From Bradyrhizobium sp. WSM471 (GTDB lineage Bacteria; Pseudomonadota; Alphaproteobacteria; Rhizobiales; Xanthobacteraceae): 64,000 nt of DNA. This document shows, in pieces, positions 1 to 8,738 of the stretch (its first letter is position 1; each line of letters opens with the position of its first letter). The notes under the pieces are model-generated. The model saw only the letters and a list, made by a program, of their open reading frames with translations. It was not told where the DNA came from and did no database searches. The stretch is taken from NCBI RefSeq assembly GCF_000244915.1, contig NZ_CM001442.1, forward strand, positions 6,832,012-6,896,011. The letters are read 5' to 3'. A program made the translations under genes and the position numbers.

Positions 1-210
1 GCAATTTTCTGGTTGATATTTGCCACGCGAGAACCCCTCTATCCAAGCACGCATCGCGGAGGCGAACCACCGGCTGCGGGACGCCGCTTATGGACCAATC
101 AGGGTTGATTCATCAAGGTGCGACGCACGGCCGTCGACAAGGGATTTTTTGTTGAGCCGATGCGATCTCGCCACAATCGTGGGAGCGGGGAAGACGACGC
201 ACATCTTCCG

Positions 211-341
211 CCGTCGTCCTGGCGAAAGCCAGGACCCATACCGCGGAATTCATCGATTGTGGGCGGTATCAATACCGAACGACGAGCCTTCGCCAAACTC
301 CCCCATGGGGTAATGGGTCCTGGCTTTCGCCAGGACGACGA
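211..341. repeat. Intergenic inverted repeat, family A copy 1
   Basis: A perfect 27-nt inverted repeat has arms at 213-239 and 313-339, separated by about 73 unrelated bases. The left arm begins GTCGTCCTGGCGAAAGCCAG, and each arm also holds a small internal hairpin (CTGGCGAAAGCCAG). Four further copies lie in this window. It fills much of the gene-free stretch 1-417; I see no gene in the rest of that stretch. Confidence 0.85.
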
Positions 342-417
342 GGAGGACACCTTGACAGGCGCCGCGGTTCAGCGGCTGTTTTGTCGGCCGGGCTCCTGAA
401 CCCATGTGAGGACTATC

Positions 418-1530
418 ATGCGGACGACATCGGTCGGCGTCTTCAAGGTCGCCACCAAAGGCCCCGGCGACGTCTCCGGATTGATCAGCATGATCGGCTC
501 CGGCGCGATCGATCCGGCATCCATCCTGGCGATCCTCGGCAAGACCGAAGGCAATGGCGGCGTCAACGACTTTACCCGGGAATATGCCGTCGCCGCGCTG
601 TGCACGGCGCTGGCGCCGCGGCTCGGCCTGTTGCCGCAGGAGGTCGAGCAACGCATCGCTTTCGTGATGTCCGGTGGCACCGAGGGCGTGCTCAGCCCGC
701 ACATCACGGTGTTCACGCGCCGGGAAGTCCCGCAGCGCCCGGCAGGCATCTCCGGCAAGCGGCTAAGCATCGGCATGGCGCACACGCGGGATTTTCTCCC
801 GGAAGAGCTCGGCCGCTCCGCTCAGATCACGGAGACAGCCAAGGCCGTGAAGGCCGCGATGGCAGATGGCGGCATCGCCGATCCCGCCGACGTCCATTTC
901 GTGCAGATCAAGTGCCCGCTGCTCACCAGCGAGCGCGTCGAAGCGGCGAATGCGCGCGGCCACAAGACGGCGACGATCAGCGCCTACAGTTCGATGGCCT
1001 ATTCCCGCGGCGCTTCCGCGCTTGGCGTTGCGGTCGCGCTCGGCGAGATCGCAACCGACATACGCGACGCGGACGTGCTGCGCCGCTACGATCTGTTCTC
1101 GAACGTCGCCTCGACCTCGTCCGGGATCGAGCTGATGCACAACGTCGTCATCGTGCTCGGCAATTCGATGTCCTCAACGAGCGAATTCGAGATCGGGCAT
1201 GCCGTGATGGGCGATGCGATCGACGCCACCGCAGTGCTTGCGGCACTGGAGAGCGTTGGGCTCCGTGCCGCGCCGCAGACGACGACCGGCCGCGAGCTCG
1301 TCAACATCTTCGCCAAGGCCGAGGCCTCGCCTGATGGCAACGTGCGCGGCTTCCGCCACACCATGCTGGAAGATACCGATATCAGCTCGACGCGCCACGC
1401 ACGGGCTGCCGTCGGCGGCCTGATTGCCGGCCTCGCCGGCATCGGGGCGGTCTACGTCTCCGGCGGCGCCGAGCATCAGGGCCCCGCCGGCGGCGGGCCG
1501 GTCGCGGTGATCGCAAAGCTCTCGAATTGA
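418..1530 (+). CDS. Cyanuric acid amidohydrolase / barbiturase family ring-opening hydrolase
   Basis: Predicted to open a cyclic amide ring, either cyanuric acid to carboxybiuret or barbiturate to ureidomalonate, in the cytoplasm. The 370-residue product has the three-fold repeated architecture of the AtzD/TrzD family. Each repeat keeps a Lys/Ser pair: K42 with S85 (motif VMSGGTEG), K165 with S234/S235 (motif STSSGIE), and K300 with S348 (motif YVSGGAEHQGP). I chose the ATG at 418 because GAGG at 408-412 sits about six bases upstream; a GTG at 406 would overlap that site. An amidase gene follows 124 bases downstream on the same strand, which fits a short nitrogen-release pathway. Residues alone do not decide between cyanuric acid and barbituric acid. 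Confidence 0.85.
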   Translation: MRTTSVGVFKVATKGPGDVSGLISMIGSGAIDPASILAILGKTEGNGGVNDFTREYAVAALCTALAPRLGLLPQEVEQRIAFVMSGGTEGVLSPHITVFTRREVPQRPAGISGKRLSIGMAHTRDFLPEELGRSAQITETAKAVKAAMADGGIADPADVHFVQIKCPLLTSERVEAANARGHKTATISAYSSMAYSRGASALGVAVALGEIATDIRDADVLRRYDLFSNVASTSSGIELMHNVVIVLGNSMSSTSEFEIGHAVMGDAIDATAVLAALESVGLRAAPQTTTGRELVNIFAKAEASPDGNVRGFRHTMLEDTDISSTRHARAAVGGLIAGLAGIGAVYVSGGAEHQGPAGGGPVAVIAKLSN

Positions 1531-1654
1531 TGCGCGCGCATGCAATGCGGGATTACCTCTCCATCCGGCGCAACCCTGCCCTTCGCGCCGCTCAGTTGAT
1601 TAAAGTGTTCCCGTGCGAAACTAAGATGGCGCCGCACGAAGAGGTTTGGATCGC

Positions 1655-3124
1655 ATGACTTTTCCGATGAGCTGGAACGAATGGGCGCAGCATGATGGCG
1701 TCGGGCTGGCCGCGCGCGTCCGCAAGGGCGAGCTCACGGCAAAGGAGTTGGCGCGCCAGGCCGCTGCAGGGGTTGCCAAGGTCAATCCGGCACTGTCGGG
1801 CGTGGTCGAGTTGTTCGATGACGTGATCGCCGATCCGGCCAAGGACGGCGCCAATCTCGCCGGCCCGTTCGCAGGCCTGCCCTTCCTGATGAAGGACCTC
1901 GGCCCGACCATGAAGGGCCGGCTCCAGGAGATGGGCTCGCTGCTGATGCGCGGCAATCGCGCCAGCGCCGACACGTTCCTGACCGGCAAATTCCGCCAGG
2001 CCGGCCTGAACCTGATCGGACGCACCACGACGCCGGAATTCGGCGTCTGCAGCTCGGCCGACAATCCGGCCGTCTATGTCACGCGCAATCCCTGGGATAC
2101 CGACTACACCACCTGCGGCTCGTCGGCCGGCAGCGCCGCAATGGTCGCCGCCGGCGTGGTGCCGATCGCGCATGCGACCGACGGCGGCGGCTCGATCCGC
2201 ATTCCCGCCGGCGTCAACGGCAATATCGGCCTGAAAGTCTCGCGCGGCGTGTTCTCGCTGGCACCGCACATGTCGGATCTCACCGGCCTCGTCTCCATCC
2301 AGGGCTGCCAGTCGCGCTCGGTGCGCGACACCGCCGCCTTCGTCGATCACGCAAGGGGAGCGGCGCCCGGCGAGTTCATGCCGTTCTGGACCACCGCGCA
2401 GCCATATTCCGAGATGATCAAGCGCGATCCGTCAAAACTTCGCATCGCGCTGTCGCACAGCTGGGGCGACTACACCGCGACGCCCGAGATCGCAGCCGAA
2501 CTGGCGAAGGCCGGCCGCTTCCTCGAGGGCCTCGGCCATCACGTCGACCACGCCTTGCCCGAAGTCGACTTCCGCGCCGCGTTCGAGGCGCAGACCACCT
2601 GCTACATCTCGAATTTTGCCGTGGTGATCTCCAACATGCTCGCCGCGCGCGGGCTGGAACGGCCGCCGGAAGATCTCATCGAGCCGATGAATATCCGGAT
2701 CTGGGAAGCCGGCCGGCACACGAGCTTCGCCGAGCGGGCGAAGATGCAAGGCGCGTTCAACACGACCTCGCGCGCCTTCGGCGCCTTCTTCGAGCAGTGG
2801 GACGTGATCCTGACCCCGATCACCGCGCTGCCGACGCCGAAGGTCGGCACCAGGGAATATCTCACCATCTCCGACAACCCCGACGTGCTCGACTGGTTCG
2901 GCAATCTCTGGCGCTTCTTCGCCTTCACGCCGCTCGCCAATCTCTGCGGCATGCCCGCGATCTCGATGCCGATGGCCACGCAGAACCACGGCCTGCCGCT
3001 CGGCATCCAGGCGATTGCGAAACAGGCCAATGACGGCCTCCTGCTGCAACTCGCCGCCCAGATCGAGCGCGCGCTCGACGGCAAGTGGAACGACGGCAGG
3101 AAGCCGAAGGTGCATGTGAGCTGA
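1655..3124 (+). CDS. Amidase signature family hydrolase
   Basis: A 489-residue amidase signature enzyme that hydrolyses a C-N amide bond. The Ser-cisSer-Lys triad can be assigned to K80 (in PFLMKDL), S156 (in CGSSAGS) and S180 (in DGGGSIRIPAG), all in normal order and spacing. The length is usual for the family. ATG 1655 is preferred over a TTG at 1646 because the purine-rich GAAGAGG at 1638-1644 is correctly spaced only for the ATG. It lies just downstream of the ring-opening hydrolase, so a linear ureide such as biuret or ureidomalonate is a reasonable but unproven substrate. A generic carboxylic amide is the alternative. Confidence 0.85.
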   Translation: MTFPMSWNEWAQHDGVGLAARVRKGELTAKELARQAAAGVAKVNPALSGVVELFDDVIADPAKDGANLAGPFAGLPFLMKDLGPTMKGRLQEMGSLLMRGNRASADTFLTGKFRQAGLNLIGRTTTPEFGVCSSADNPAVYVTRNPWDTDYTTCGSSAGSAAMVAAGVVPIAHATDGGGSIRIPAGVNGNIGLKVSRGVFSLAPHMSDLTGLVSIQGCQSRSVRDTAAFVDHARGAAPGEFMPFWTTAQPYSEMIKRDPSKLRIALSHSWGDYTATPEIAAELAKAGRFLEGLGHHVDHALPEVDFRAAFEAQTTCYISNFAVVISNMLAARGLERPPEDLIEPMNIRIWEAGRHTSFAERAKMQGAFNTTSRAFGAFFEQWDVILTPITALPTPKVGTREYLTISDNPDVLDWFGNLWRFFAFTPLANLCGMPAISMPMATQNHGLPLGIQAIAKQANDGLLLQLAAQIERALDGKWNDGRKPKVHVS

Positions 3125-3167
3125 AGCGGAGCTATTCGCCTTGACGAGAGTTCACGTCCCCGCGGCC

Positions 3168-3280
3168 ATCCTTCGAGACGCCCGCGTTGCGGGCTCCTCA
3201 GGATGAGGTCTGGTTTAGCGGCGAGGCGAAATGTCAGACCCTCATGGTGAGGAGACCGCGAAGCGGTCGTCTCGAACCAT
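3168..3280. repeat. Intergenic inverted repeat, family B
   Basis: The outer arms read CCTTCGAGACG at the left and CGTCTCGAA at the right, with inner arms built on CTCCTCAGGATGAG and CTCATGGTGAGGAG. The whole can fold into a long branched hairpin. It sits between the convergent amidase gene and the small gene at 3317. Only one copy is present here; I remember this type as common in Bradyrhizobium intergenic DNA. Confidence 0.65.
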
Positions 3281-3316
3281 AAGGCCAAGCGCGCGAGCCA
3301 ACCTCCATAGCGGATC

Positions 3317-3637
3317 TCAGTTCTTCACGGTCGGAATTTCTTCCGGCCGGGGCTGCTGCTGGCCCTGCTGGTACATCGCCAGCGCCTTTTCGAGCGCTTC
3401 GCGCAGCGCCAGCGCCGCGGCCACGCTGCAGCGCAGATGCGCGGTCTGGACCACGTCGACCCTGACGGCGGCGCCGACCGGCATCAACAGGTTCGCCGCA
3501 AGTTCGATCTGAATCGCGCCGTTGTGGTGGCCGAAGCAGGATGCGCCGTCGAAATAGATGATCGGCGCCCGCTCCGAGCTCGAGGTCGAAATGATGACGG
3601 GCCCCTGGCTGGTGGCGGGCGTTTCGGAATCGGCCAT
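3317..3637 (-). CDS. Conserved hypothetical protein, 106 residues
   Basis: Function not recognised. A small soluble protein with a Ser/Thr-rich N-terminus, a central beta-rich part (RAPIIYFDGASCFGHHNGAIQIELAA in segments) and a helical C-terminal half ending in a Gln/Pro-rich tail. ATG 3637 is chosen because AAGGAG lies five bases upstream; a GTG six bases further up would touch that site. It stands alone between the amidase and the thioesterase gene, on the opposite strand. Confidence 0.65.
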   Translation of the reverse strand: MADSETPATSQGPVIISTSSSERAPIIYFDGASCFGHHNGAIQIELAANLLMPVGAAVRVDVVQTAHLRCSVAAALALREALEKALAMYQQGQQQPRPEEIPTVKN

Positions 3638-3785
3638 GGGCACTCCTTGCGGCTAGTCGGACGAACGAAGCGCCCACCATCGTTGCTTCGGCCCGCCCTG
3701 TCGAGGCCAAACCGCCCCCGGCGCCTGCCGCCGGACGCGCATCCGGGGTTTTGCGCCGCGCCCGCCACTGGTCTAGAACGTCCTC

Positions 3786-4694
3786 ATGTCCAGCTCACCG
3801 ACCACACTTTCGTTCGAGGACCTCGCCGAGGCCATCCAGGGCCGCCGCTCCGATTACGGCCGTATCAGCGGGCTCCAGCTCAATCGCTTCGCACCTCGCG
3901 AGGCCTGGTCCAGCCTGCCCTACCGGCCTGTCTTCGTCGGCGACACCGAGACCGGCGTCCTGCATGGCGGGGTCGTCACCGCGATGCTGGACGAGAGCTG
4001 CGGCATGGCTGTGCAGCTCGCGCTCGACGGCACGAGCGCCATCGCGACGCTCGATCTGCGCATCGACTATCAGAAGCCGGCAACGCCCGGACTCGACATC
4101 AAGGCGCATTCGGTCTGCTATCGCACCACGCGTTCGATCGCCTTCGTGCGCTCCACTGCCTATCAGGAGTCCGAGGACGATCCGGTCGCGACCGCGACCG
4201 CCTGCTTCATGATCGGCGCCAACCGCACCAACATGCTCGCGGATCGCAGGATGGACTCGCTCGACATCCCGACGCTGGAGGCGCCGGACGATCCGGAAGG
4301 CCCGTTCGCCAACAGTCCGTTCGCGCGCTGCCTCGGCATTCGCGTCAACGACGACGACACACTGACGATGCCGTTCTCGCCCAAGATCATCGGCAACCCG
4401 ATCCTGCCCGCGATTCATGGCGGCATGACCGGCGCCTTCCTCGAGACCGCCGCGATCTTCGGAGTGGCGCGCGAGCTCGGCGTCGCCGCACTGCCCAAGC
4501 CGATCGGACTCACCGTCAACTATCTGCGCTCGGGCCGCGCGCTCGACACGTTCGCCAACGTTTCGATCGTGAAGCAGGGCCGGCGCATTGTCGCCTTCGA
4601 GGCGCGGGCCTGGCAGGACGATGCGAACAAGCCGATCGCCACCGCCTTCGGCCATTTCATGCTGCGGCCGACGCCCGGAAACGACGAGGAATAG
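3786..4694 (+). CDS. Double-hotdog acyl-CoA thioesterase (PaaI-like)
   Basis: Predicted acyl-CoA thioesterase of the hotdog superfamily. The 302-residue chain carries two tandem hotdog domains. The first has the helix motif HGGVVTAMLDESCG around residues 60-73 and the second HGGMTGAFLETAA around 215-227. In single-domain PaaI proteins this segment forms the CoA-facing active-site helix, so the gene is a fused pair instead of a homodimer-forming single domain. The start ATG is the first in frame. The substrate cannot be read from the sequence. Confidence 0.85.
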   Translation: MSSSPTTLSFEDLAEAIQGRRSDYGRISGLQLNRFAPREAWSSLPYRPVFVGDTETGVLHGGVVTAMLDESCGMAVQLALDGTSAIATLDLRIDYQKPATPGLDIKAHSVCYRTTRSIAFVRSTAYQESEDDPVATATACFMIGANRTNMLADRRMDSLDIPTLEAPDDPEGPFANSPFARCLGIRVNDDDTLTMPFSPKIIGNPILPAIHGGMTGAFLETAAIFGVARELGVAALPKPIGLTVNYLRSGRALDTFANVSIVKQGRRIVAFEARAWQDDANKPIATAFGHFMLRPTPGNDEE

Positions 4695-4761
4695 GCGCAT
4701 TTTCCCTTGACGGCCAAGGTCTGGGCCACAACGATAGCGCGTTCCCGCGAGAGGTATTGGG

Positions 4762-5127
4762 TTGCGGCATCCGCTCGACATCATCGCCATGTTCGCCGCG
4801 CTCTGGCTGCTGGCGGCGATGGTGCTCGACGCGCTGACGCCGAAGGAGCTGACCGCGGTGATGATTGGCATTGCCATCGGACCCGCCATCGTCATCACCG
4901 CCGTGTTCTACTATCTGCGCTGCCCGCGCCTGGATTTCGCGGTGATGTTCGCAGCGCTCTGGCTGATCTCCGACATCGGCATTGCGTTCATCTCACCGGC
5001 GCAGCTGCCGCATTTCCTGATCGCGCTCGGCTTCGTGCCGGCACTGCTAATCGGCATCGTGCTGCACTGGCAACGCTTCCAGCGCCGCCATGAGCGGCTG
5101 CCCGTGCCGTCGGTCAAGCGCGGCTAG
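4762..5127 (+). CDS. Four-helix small membrane protein with internal duplication
   Basis: Function unknown. The 121 residues are almost entirely hydrophobic and give four membrane segments. The halves are related: [15 protein letters not shown] near the N-terminus matches [15 protein letters not shown] about 56 residues later, each followed by a second hydrophobic segment. The likely start is TTG at 4762, six bases after GAGAGG. The stop TAG overlaps the stop of the convergent poxB-like gene in the shared tetramer CTAG at 5124-5127. Confidence 0.7.
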   Translation: MRHPLDIIAMFAALWLLAAMVLDALTPKELTAVMIGIAIGPAIVITAVFYYLRCPRLDFAVMFAALWLISDIGIAFISPAQLPHFLIALGFVPALLIGIVLHWQRFQRRHERLPVPSVKRG

Positions 5128-6860
5128 CGCGGCAGCAAATTGGTCTTGGCGAGATCGACGACCTCGTCGCCGCGGCCATTCATCACCGCGCGCAAGACCC
5201 AGAGGCTGAAGCCTTTGATCTGCTCGGGCGTGATGGTCGGCGGCATCGACAGCTCCTGCTTCGCGGTGACGACGTCGAGCAGCGCCGGCCCGTTGTGGGC
5301 CAGCATCTCCTTCACCGCCCCCGAGAGTTCGCCGGGATCCTCGACGCGCCGCGCAAAGATGCCCATGGCGCGCGCCATCGCCGCGAAGTCCGGATTCTCC
5401 AGATCGACATTGGTGTCGACGAAGCCGGCCGCCTTCATCTCCAGTGCGACGAAGCCGAGCACGCCGTTGTTGAAGATGACCACCTTCACCGGTAGCTTCA
5501 TCTGCGTCAGCGTGATCAGATCGCCCATCAGCATCGTGAAGCCGCCGTCGCCCGAGAGCGAGATCACCTGACGGCCGGGCTGCGCGGCCTGCGCGCCGAT
5601 CGCCTGCGGCATGGCGTTGGCCATCGAGCCGTGCACGAACGAGCCGATCAGCCGGCGGCGGCCGTTCATCTCGAGATAGCGCGCGGCCCACACCGTCGGC
5701 GTGCCGACATCGGCGGTGAACACCGCATCATCGCTCGCATGGTCGCTGATGACCTTTGCCAGGTATTGCGGATGGATCGGTTTGCTGCCCGGCGTGCCCT
5801 TGGCGAGCGAGTTGAGGCCCTCGCGCGCCTTCTTGTAATGCGCGATCGCATCGTCGAGGTGCTTGCGCTGCGTCTTGGATTTCAGCAGCGGCAGCAGCGC
5901 CTCGAGGGTGAGCTTGACGTCGCCGACCAGGCCGAGATCGAGCTTGCAGCGGCGCCCGAGATTTTCCGGACGGATGTCGATCTGCGCGATCTTCGCGTCG
6001 GTCGGGAAGAACTGCTTGTAGGGAAAATCGGTCCCGAGCATCACGAGCGCGTCGCAGGCGTGCATGGCCGCATAGCCCGAGGAGAGGCCGATGAAGCCGG
6101 TCATGCCGACATCGTAGGGATTGTCGTATTCGACATGCTCCTTGCCGCCCAGCGCATGCACGATCGGGCTCTTCAAAGCTTCCGCAAGCTGCATCAACGG
6201 CGCATGCGCGCCGGCGCAGCCGCGACCGCAGAACAAGGTGATGCGCTCGGCGCCATTCAAGAGGTCCGCGAGCGCCTTCAGCTCATCGGCCTGCGGCACG
6301 ACCTTCGGCGCCGACAGCGCAAGGCCACGCGCCGTCGACAGCGCGCGCTTGGGTGGGCTACGGAAGGCGACGTCGCCGGGCATGGCGACGACGGAAACGC
6401 CGCGCATGCCCACCGCCGCGCGGATGGCGTTTTCCAGCACGTAAGGCAGCTGGCTCGGATCGGAGACCAGCTCGCAATAATGGCTGCACTCGCGGAACAG
6501 GTTTTGCGGATGGGTCTCCTGGAAATAGCCGCTGCCGATCTCGGCGGTCGGGATTTGCGCGGCGATCGCCAGCACCGGAACGCGGCTGCGATGTGCGTCG
6601 AACAGGCCGTTGATGAGATGCAGATTGCCGGGACCACACGAGCCCGCGCACACCGCAAGGCTCCCCGTCATCTCCGCTTCCCCGGCAGCGGCGAAGGCCG
6701 CAACCTCCTCGTGCCGGACATGGATCCACTCGATCGTGCCGCGCCGCCGCAGCGCTTCGGTCAGCGCATTCAGGCTGTCGCCGACGATGCCGTAGATGCG
6801 CTTGACGCCGGCCTGTTCGAGCGTTGCCACGAACAGATCGGCCACGTTGTTGATCGCCAT
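5124..6860 (-). CDS. poxB: Thiamine-diphosphate pyruvate dehydrogenase (quinone) / pyruvate oxidase
   Basis: A 578-residue ThDP enzyme close in length to E. coli PoxB (572). It would decarboxylate pyruvate to acetate and pass electrons through FAD to the quinone pool at the membrane. Visible features are the N-terminal pyrimidine-binding domain with catalytic Glu in [11 protein letters not shown], the central FAD domain, and the ThDP/Mg motif [12 protein letters not shown] followed by N in VVIFNNG. ATG 6860 has AGGAGA five bases upstream. No partner subunit lies nearby. A broader assignment, such as another pyruvate- or oxo-acid-decarboxylating ThDP enzyme, is possible. Confidence 0.85.
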   Translation of the reverse strand: MAINNVADLFVATLEQAGVKRIYGIVGDSLNALTEALRRRGTIEWIHVRHEEVAAFAAAGEAEMTGSLAVCAGSCGPGNLHLINGLFDAHRSRVPVLAIAAQIPTAEIGSGYFQETHPQNLFRECSHYCELVSDPSQLPYVLENAIRAAVGMRGVSVVAMPGDVAFRSPPKRALSTARGLALSAPKVVPQADELKALADLLNGAERITLFCGRGCAGAHAPLMQLAEALKSPIVHALGGKEHVEYDNPYDVGMTGFIGLSSGYAAMHACDALVMLGTDFPYKQFFPTDAKIAQIDIRPENLGRRCKLDLGLVGDVKLTLEALLPLLKSKTQRKHLDDAIAHYKKAREGLNSLAKGTPGSKPIHPQYLAKVISDHASDDAVFTADVGTPTVWAARYLEMNGRRRLIGSFVHGSMANAMPQAIGAQAAQPGRQVISLSGDGGFTMLMGDLITLTQMKLPVKVVIFNNGVLGFVALEMKAAGFVDTNVDLENPDFAAMARAMGIFARRVEDPGELSGAVKEMLAHNGPALLDVVTAKQELSMPPTITPEQIKGFSLWVLRAVMNGRGDEVVDLAKTNLLPR

Positions 6861-6940
6861 GTCGGTCTCCTGATCTCGCTTCTTCGGCAAGATAGGATAA
6901 CGCGCGACCGTGACCGCATCACGGCTGGTTTATTGCGGGC

Positions 6941-7573
6941 TCAGTCTTTCGCAATCGCCCGATCGTAGGCCGCAATCGTCAACTTTGCGCGCGCGGCGAC
7001 ATCAGCCGCCGACATGCCGGGCTTGTAGAGGCTGGAGCCGAGCCCGAACGCCGTCACGCCACCGTTGATATATTCCGCAAAATTCTGGTCGGAGACGCCG
7101 CCGACGGCGGCGATCATCACGCCGGCCGGCAGCACGGCGCGAATCGCGGCGATGCCGGATGCACCGAGCACGCTGGCCGGAAAGAATTTCAGGCCCGAGG
7201 CGCCGGAGCGCGCGGCATGCAGCGCCTCGGTCGGCGAGAACACGCCCGGCAACGTCACCATGGCGTACTGATGTGCACGCGTAAGCACCTGTGTATCCAC
7301 ATTCGGCGAGACCATCAGCTTGCCGCCGACATCGTTGAGCCGATCGACATCTGCGGTGGTCAGCACCGTGCCGGCGCCGATCAGCACGCCCGCCGGCGCC
7401 TGTTTCACGGCCGTTGCGATGGAGCGGAACGGGTCCGGCGAGTTCAGCGGGATCTCGATCGCAGTCATGCCGGCTTCGATCAGCACGCCGACGATGGCCT
7501 GCGTCTCCTCGGGCTTCACGCCGCGCAGGATCGCGACCAGTGGCCGCTTCATCGCCGGAAAGGGAACGCTCAT
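6941..7573 (-). CDS. dgoA: 2-dehydro-3-deoxy-6-phosphogalactonate aldolase
   Basis: Splits 2-dehydro-3-deoxy-6-phosphogalactonate into pyruvate and glyceraldehyde 3-phosphate in the De Ley-Doudoroff galactose route. The 210-residue TIM-barrel protein shows the class I aldolase residues E40 (in TAIEIPLNSP) and the Schiff-base lysine K129 (in SGLKFFPAS). The start lies 13 bases after the stop of dgoK, so the two are one transcription unit. The related KDPG aldolase Eda is the alternative, but the pairing with the kinase supports DgoA. Confidence 0.9.
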   Translation of the reverse strand: MSVPFPAMKRPLVAILRGVKPEETQAIVGVLIEAGMTAIEIPLNSPDPFRSIATAVKQAPAGVLIGAGTVLTTADVDRLNDVGGKLMVSPNVDTQVLTRAHQYAMVTLPGVFSPTEALHAARSGASGLKFFPASVLGASGIAAIRAVLPAGVMIAAVGGVSDQNFAEYINGGVTAFGLGSSLYKPGMSAADVAARAKLTIAAYDRAIAKD

Positions 7574-7586
7574 CTCGACAGTCCTC

Positions 7587-8501
7587 TCATTTCATCCAGA
7601 TCGCGGCAGCCGCCATCGACAGACCGCGGCGGACCGCTTCATCGGCATCGACCGGGTTCACAGTGACCGACAGCGCGCCGAAAGCCAGCCGGTACAGCGT
7701 CGCGAGCCGCCCCGAGGCAATCAAGGTAATGCCTGCTTTCGGCACGGCGCCAGACAGCCCCGCGGCCAGCTCGATGCCGATCAAGGTGCCCGACAGCGTT
7801 TCGCGCGCGGCAGCTGGCGTGCCGCCGAACAGCAACTGCCGCGACCGCGCGGTGAACAGAAGGTTGGCTGCAAAGGCCGGCGCTTCATACGCAGACTTCA
7901 CCGCTGCCTGGAAGCTCGCGACATCCTCGGCGTCATCGGCCCCGGCAACCGCAAGCGACAAAATCGTCTCGCGCGAGACGACGCTGAAGAGCTCGCCGGT
8001 CATGAAGGTGGAGAAACGCGCGACGGTGCCGTCCTTCAGGCGCACCCATTTCGAATGCGTGCCGGGCATGCAGACCAGCGCTTCGCCGGCGGCATCGAGC
8101 CCGAGCGCGCCGAGCAATTGCGTCTCCTCGCCGCGCATCACGTCCGGCGCTCTTGGATCGCGCTGCGCGATACCCGGCAGGATGCGGATGTCGCGTGCTT
8201 CGCCCGGCACGCGCGCGGCCTGCTTCAGAACGGCGGAGAGTGGTGCCGGCGTGTCGACATAGCCGGCCTCGACCCAGCCCGTCTTGGCGCCGGCCATGCC
8301 GCAGACCAGAACCGGCAGTTGAGCTGGTGCTTCGACGGCGGCAAGATGCGATTGCAGCACGACCGCGAAACCGGTCTTTGCCGCCGCCAGCATGCCCTCA
8401 TCGCTGCGGCGTTCGGCCAGCACCACGCCGGTACGATCGATCAACCAGAGCCGGAAGCTGCTGGTGCCCCAGTCCACCGCGACGTAAGCGGGTTCGGTCA
8501 T
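7587..8501 (-). CDS. dgoK: 2-dehydro-3-deoxygalactonokinase
   Basis: Phosphorylates 2-dehydro-3-deoxygalactonate at the 6 position, supplying the substrate of the aldolase encoded just downstream. The 304-residue product starts with the actin/hexokinase-like phosphate-binding motif VAVDWGTSSFRLWL and has the DgoK-type segments LVCGMAGAKTGWVEAGY and MPGTHSKWV. It is first in a dgoK-dgoA operon. No dehydratase, transporter or GntR-type regulator gene is in view, so the rest of the pathway must be elsewhere. Confidence 0.9.
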   Translation of the reverse strand: MTEPAYVAVDWGTSSFRLWLIDRTGVVLAERRSDEGMLAAAKTGFAVVLQSHLAAVEAPAQLPVLVCGMAGAKTGWVEAGYVDTPAPLSAVLKQAARVPGEARDIRILPGIAQRDPRAPDVMRGEETQLLGALGLDAAGEALVCMPGTHSKWVRLKDGTVARFSTFMTGELFSVVSRETILSLAVAGADDAEDVASFQAAVKSAYEAPAFAANLLFTARSRQLLFGGTPAAARETLSGTLIGIELAAGLSGAVPKAGITLIASGRLATLYRLAFGALSVTVNPVDADEAVRRGLSMAAAAIWMK

Positions 8502-8536
8502 CTCGGTTCTCGTCCTCGTCTCACCGGCAAGACGCC

Positions 8537-8554
8537 GTCTCGCGACAATGAGAC
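8537..8554. promoter_or_regulatory. Candidate upstream activator site (inverted repeat)
   Basis: GTCTC-N8-GAGAC lies about 100 bases upstream of the tandem sigma-54 promoters, a usual distance for an enhancer-binding protein site. A second small palindrome, GTCTGAGAC, lies at about 8619-8627. The link to the activator encoded at 10537 is inference. Confidence 0.35.
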
Positions 8555-8637
8555 GACATCCGGCAAATTCGCCCCGGGATATCGGCTATTGCCGCCGCGA
8601 ACCAGCGTTTTCTCGCAGGTCTGAGACGCTGTAGTGC

Positions 8638-8674
8638 TGGCACACCGCTTGCGGAGCGGTGGCACACCGCTTGC
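8638..8674 (+). promoter_or_regulatory. Two tandem sigma-54 (-24/-12) promoters
   Basis: The 15-mer TGGCACACCGCTTGC occurs twice, at 8638-8652 and 8660-8674. Each copy has GG and GC separated by exactly 10 bases, the defining spacing of RpoN promoters. The second copy ends 64 bases before the ATG of the flavin monooxygenase gene. The only sigma-54 activator gene in view is the convergent one at 10537. Confidence 0.8.
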
Positions 8675-8738
8675 TCAAGCAACCCTGCTCACATCCGTGA
8701 ACCGCGCAACAAGACGCGTCAATTGTGGAGAGGAAACC

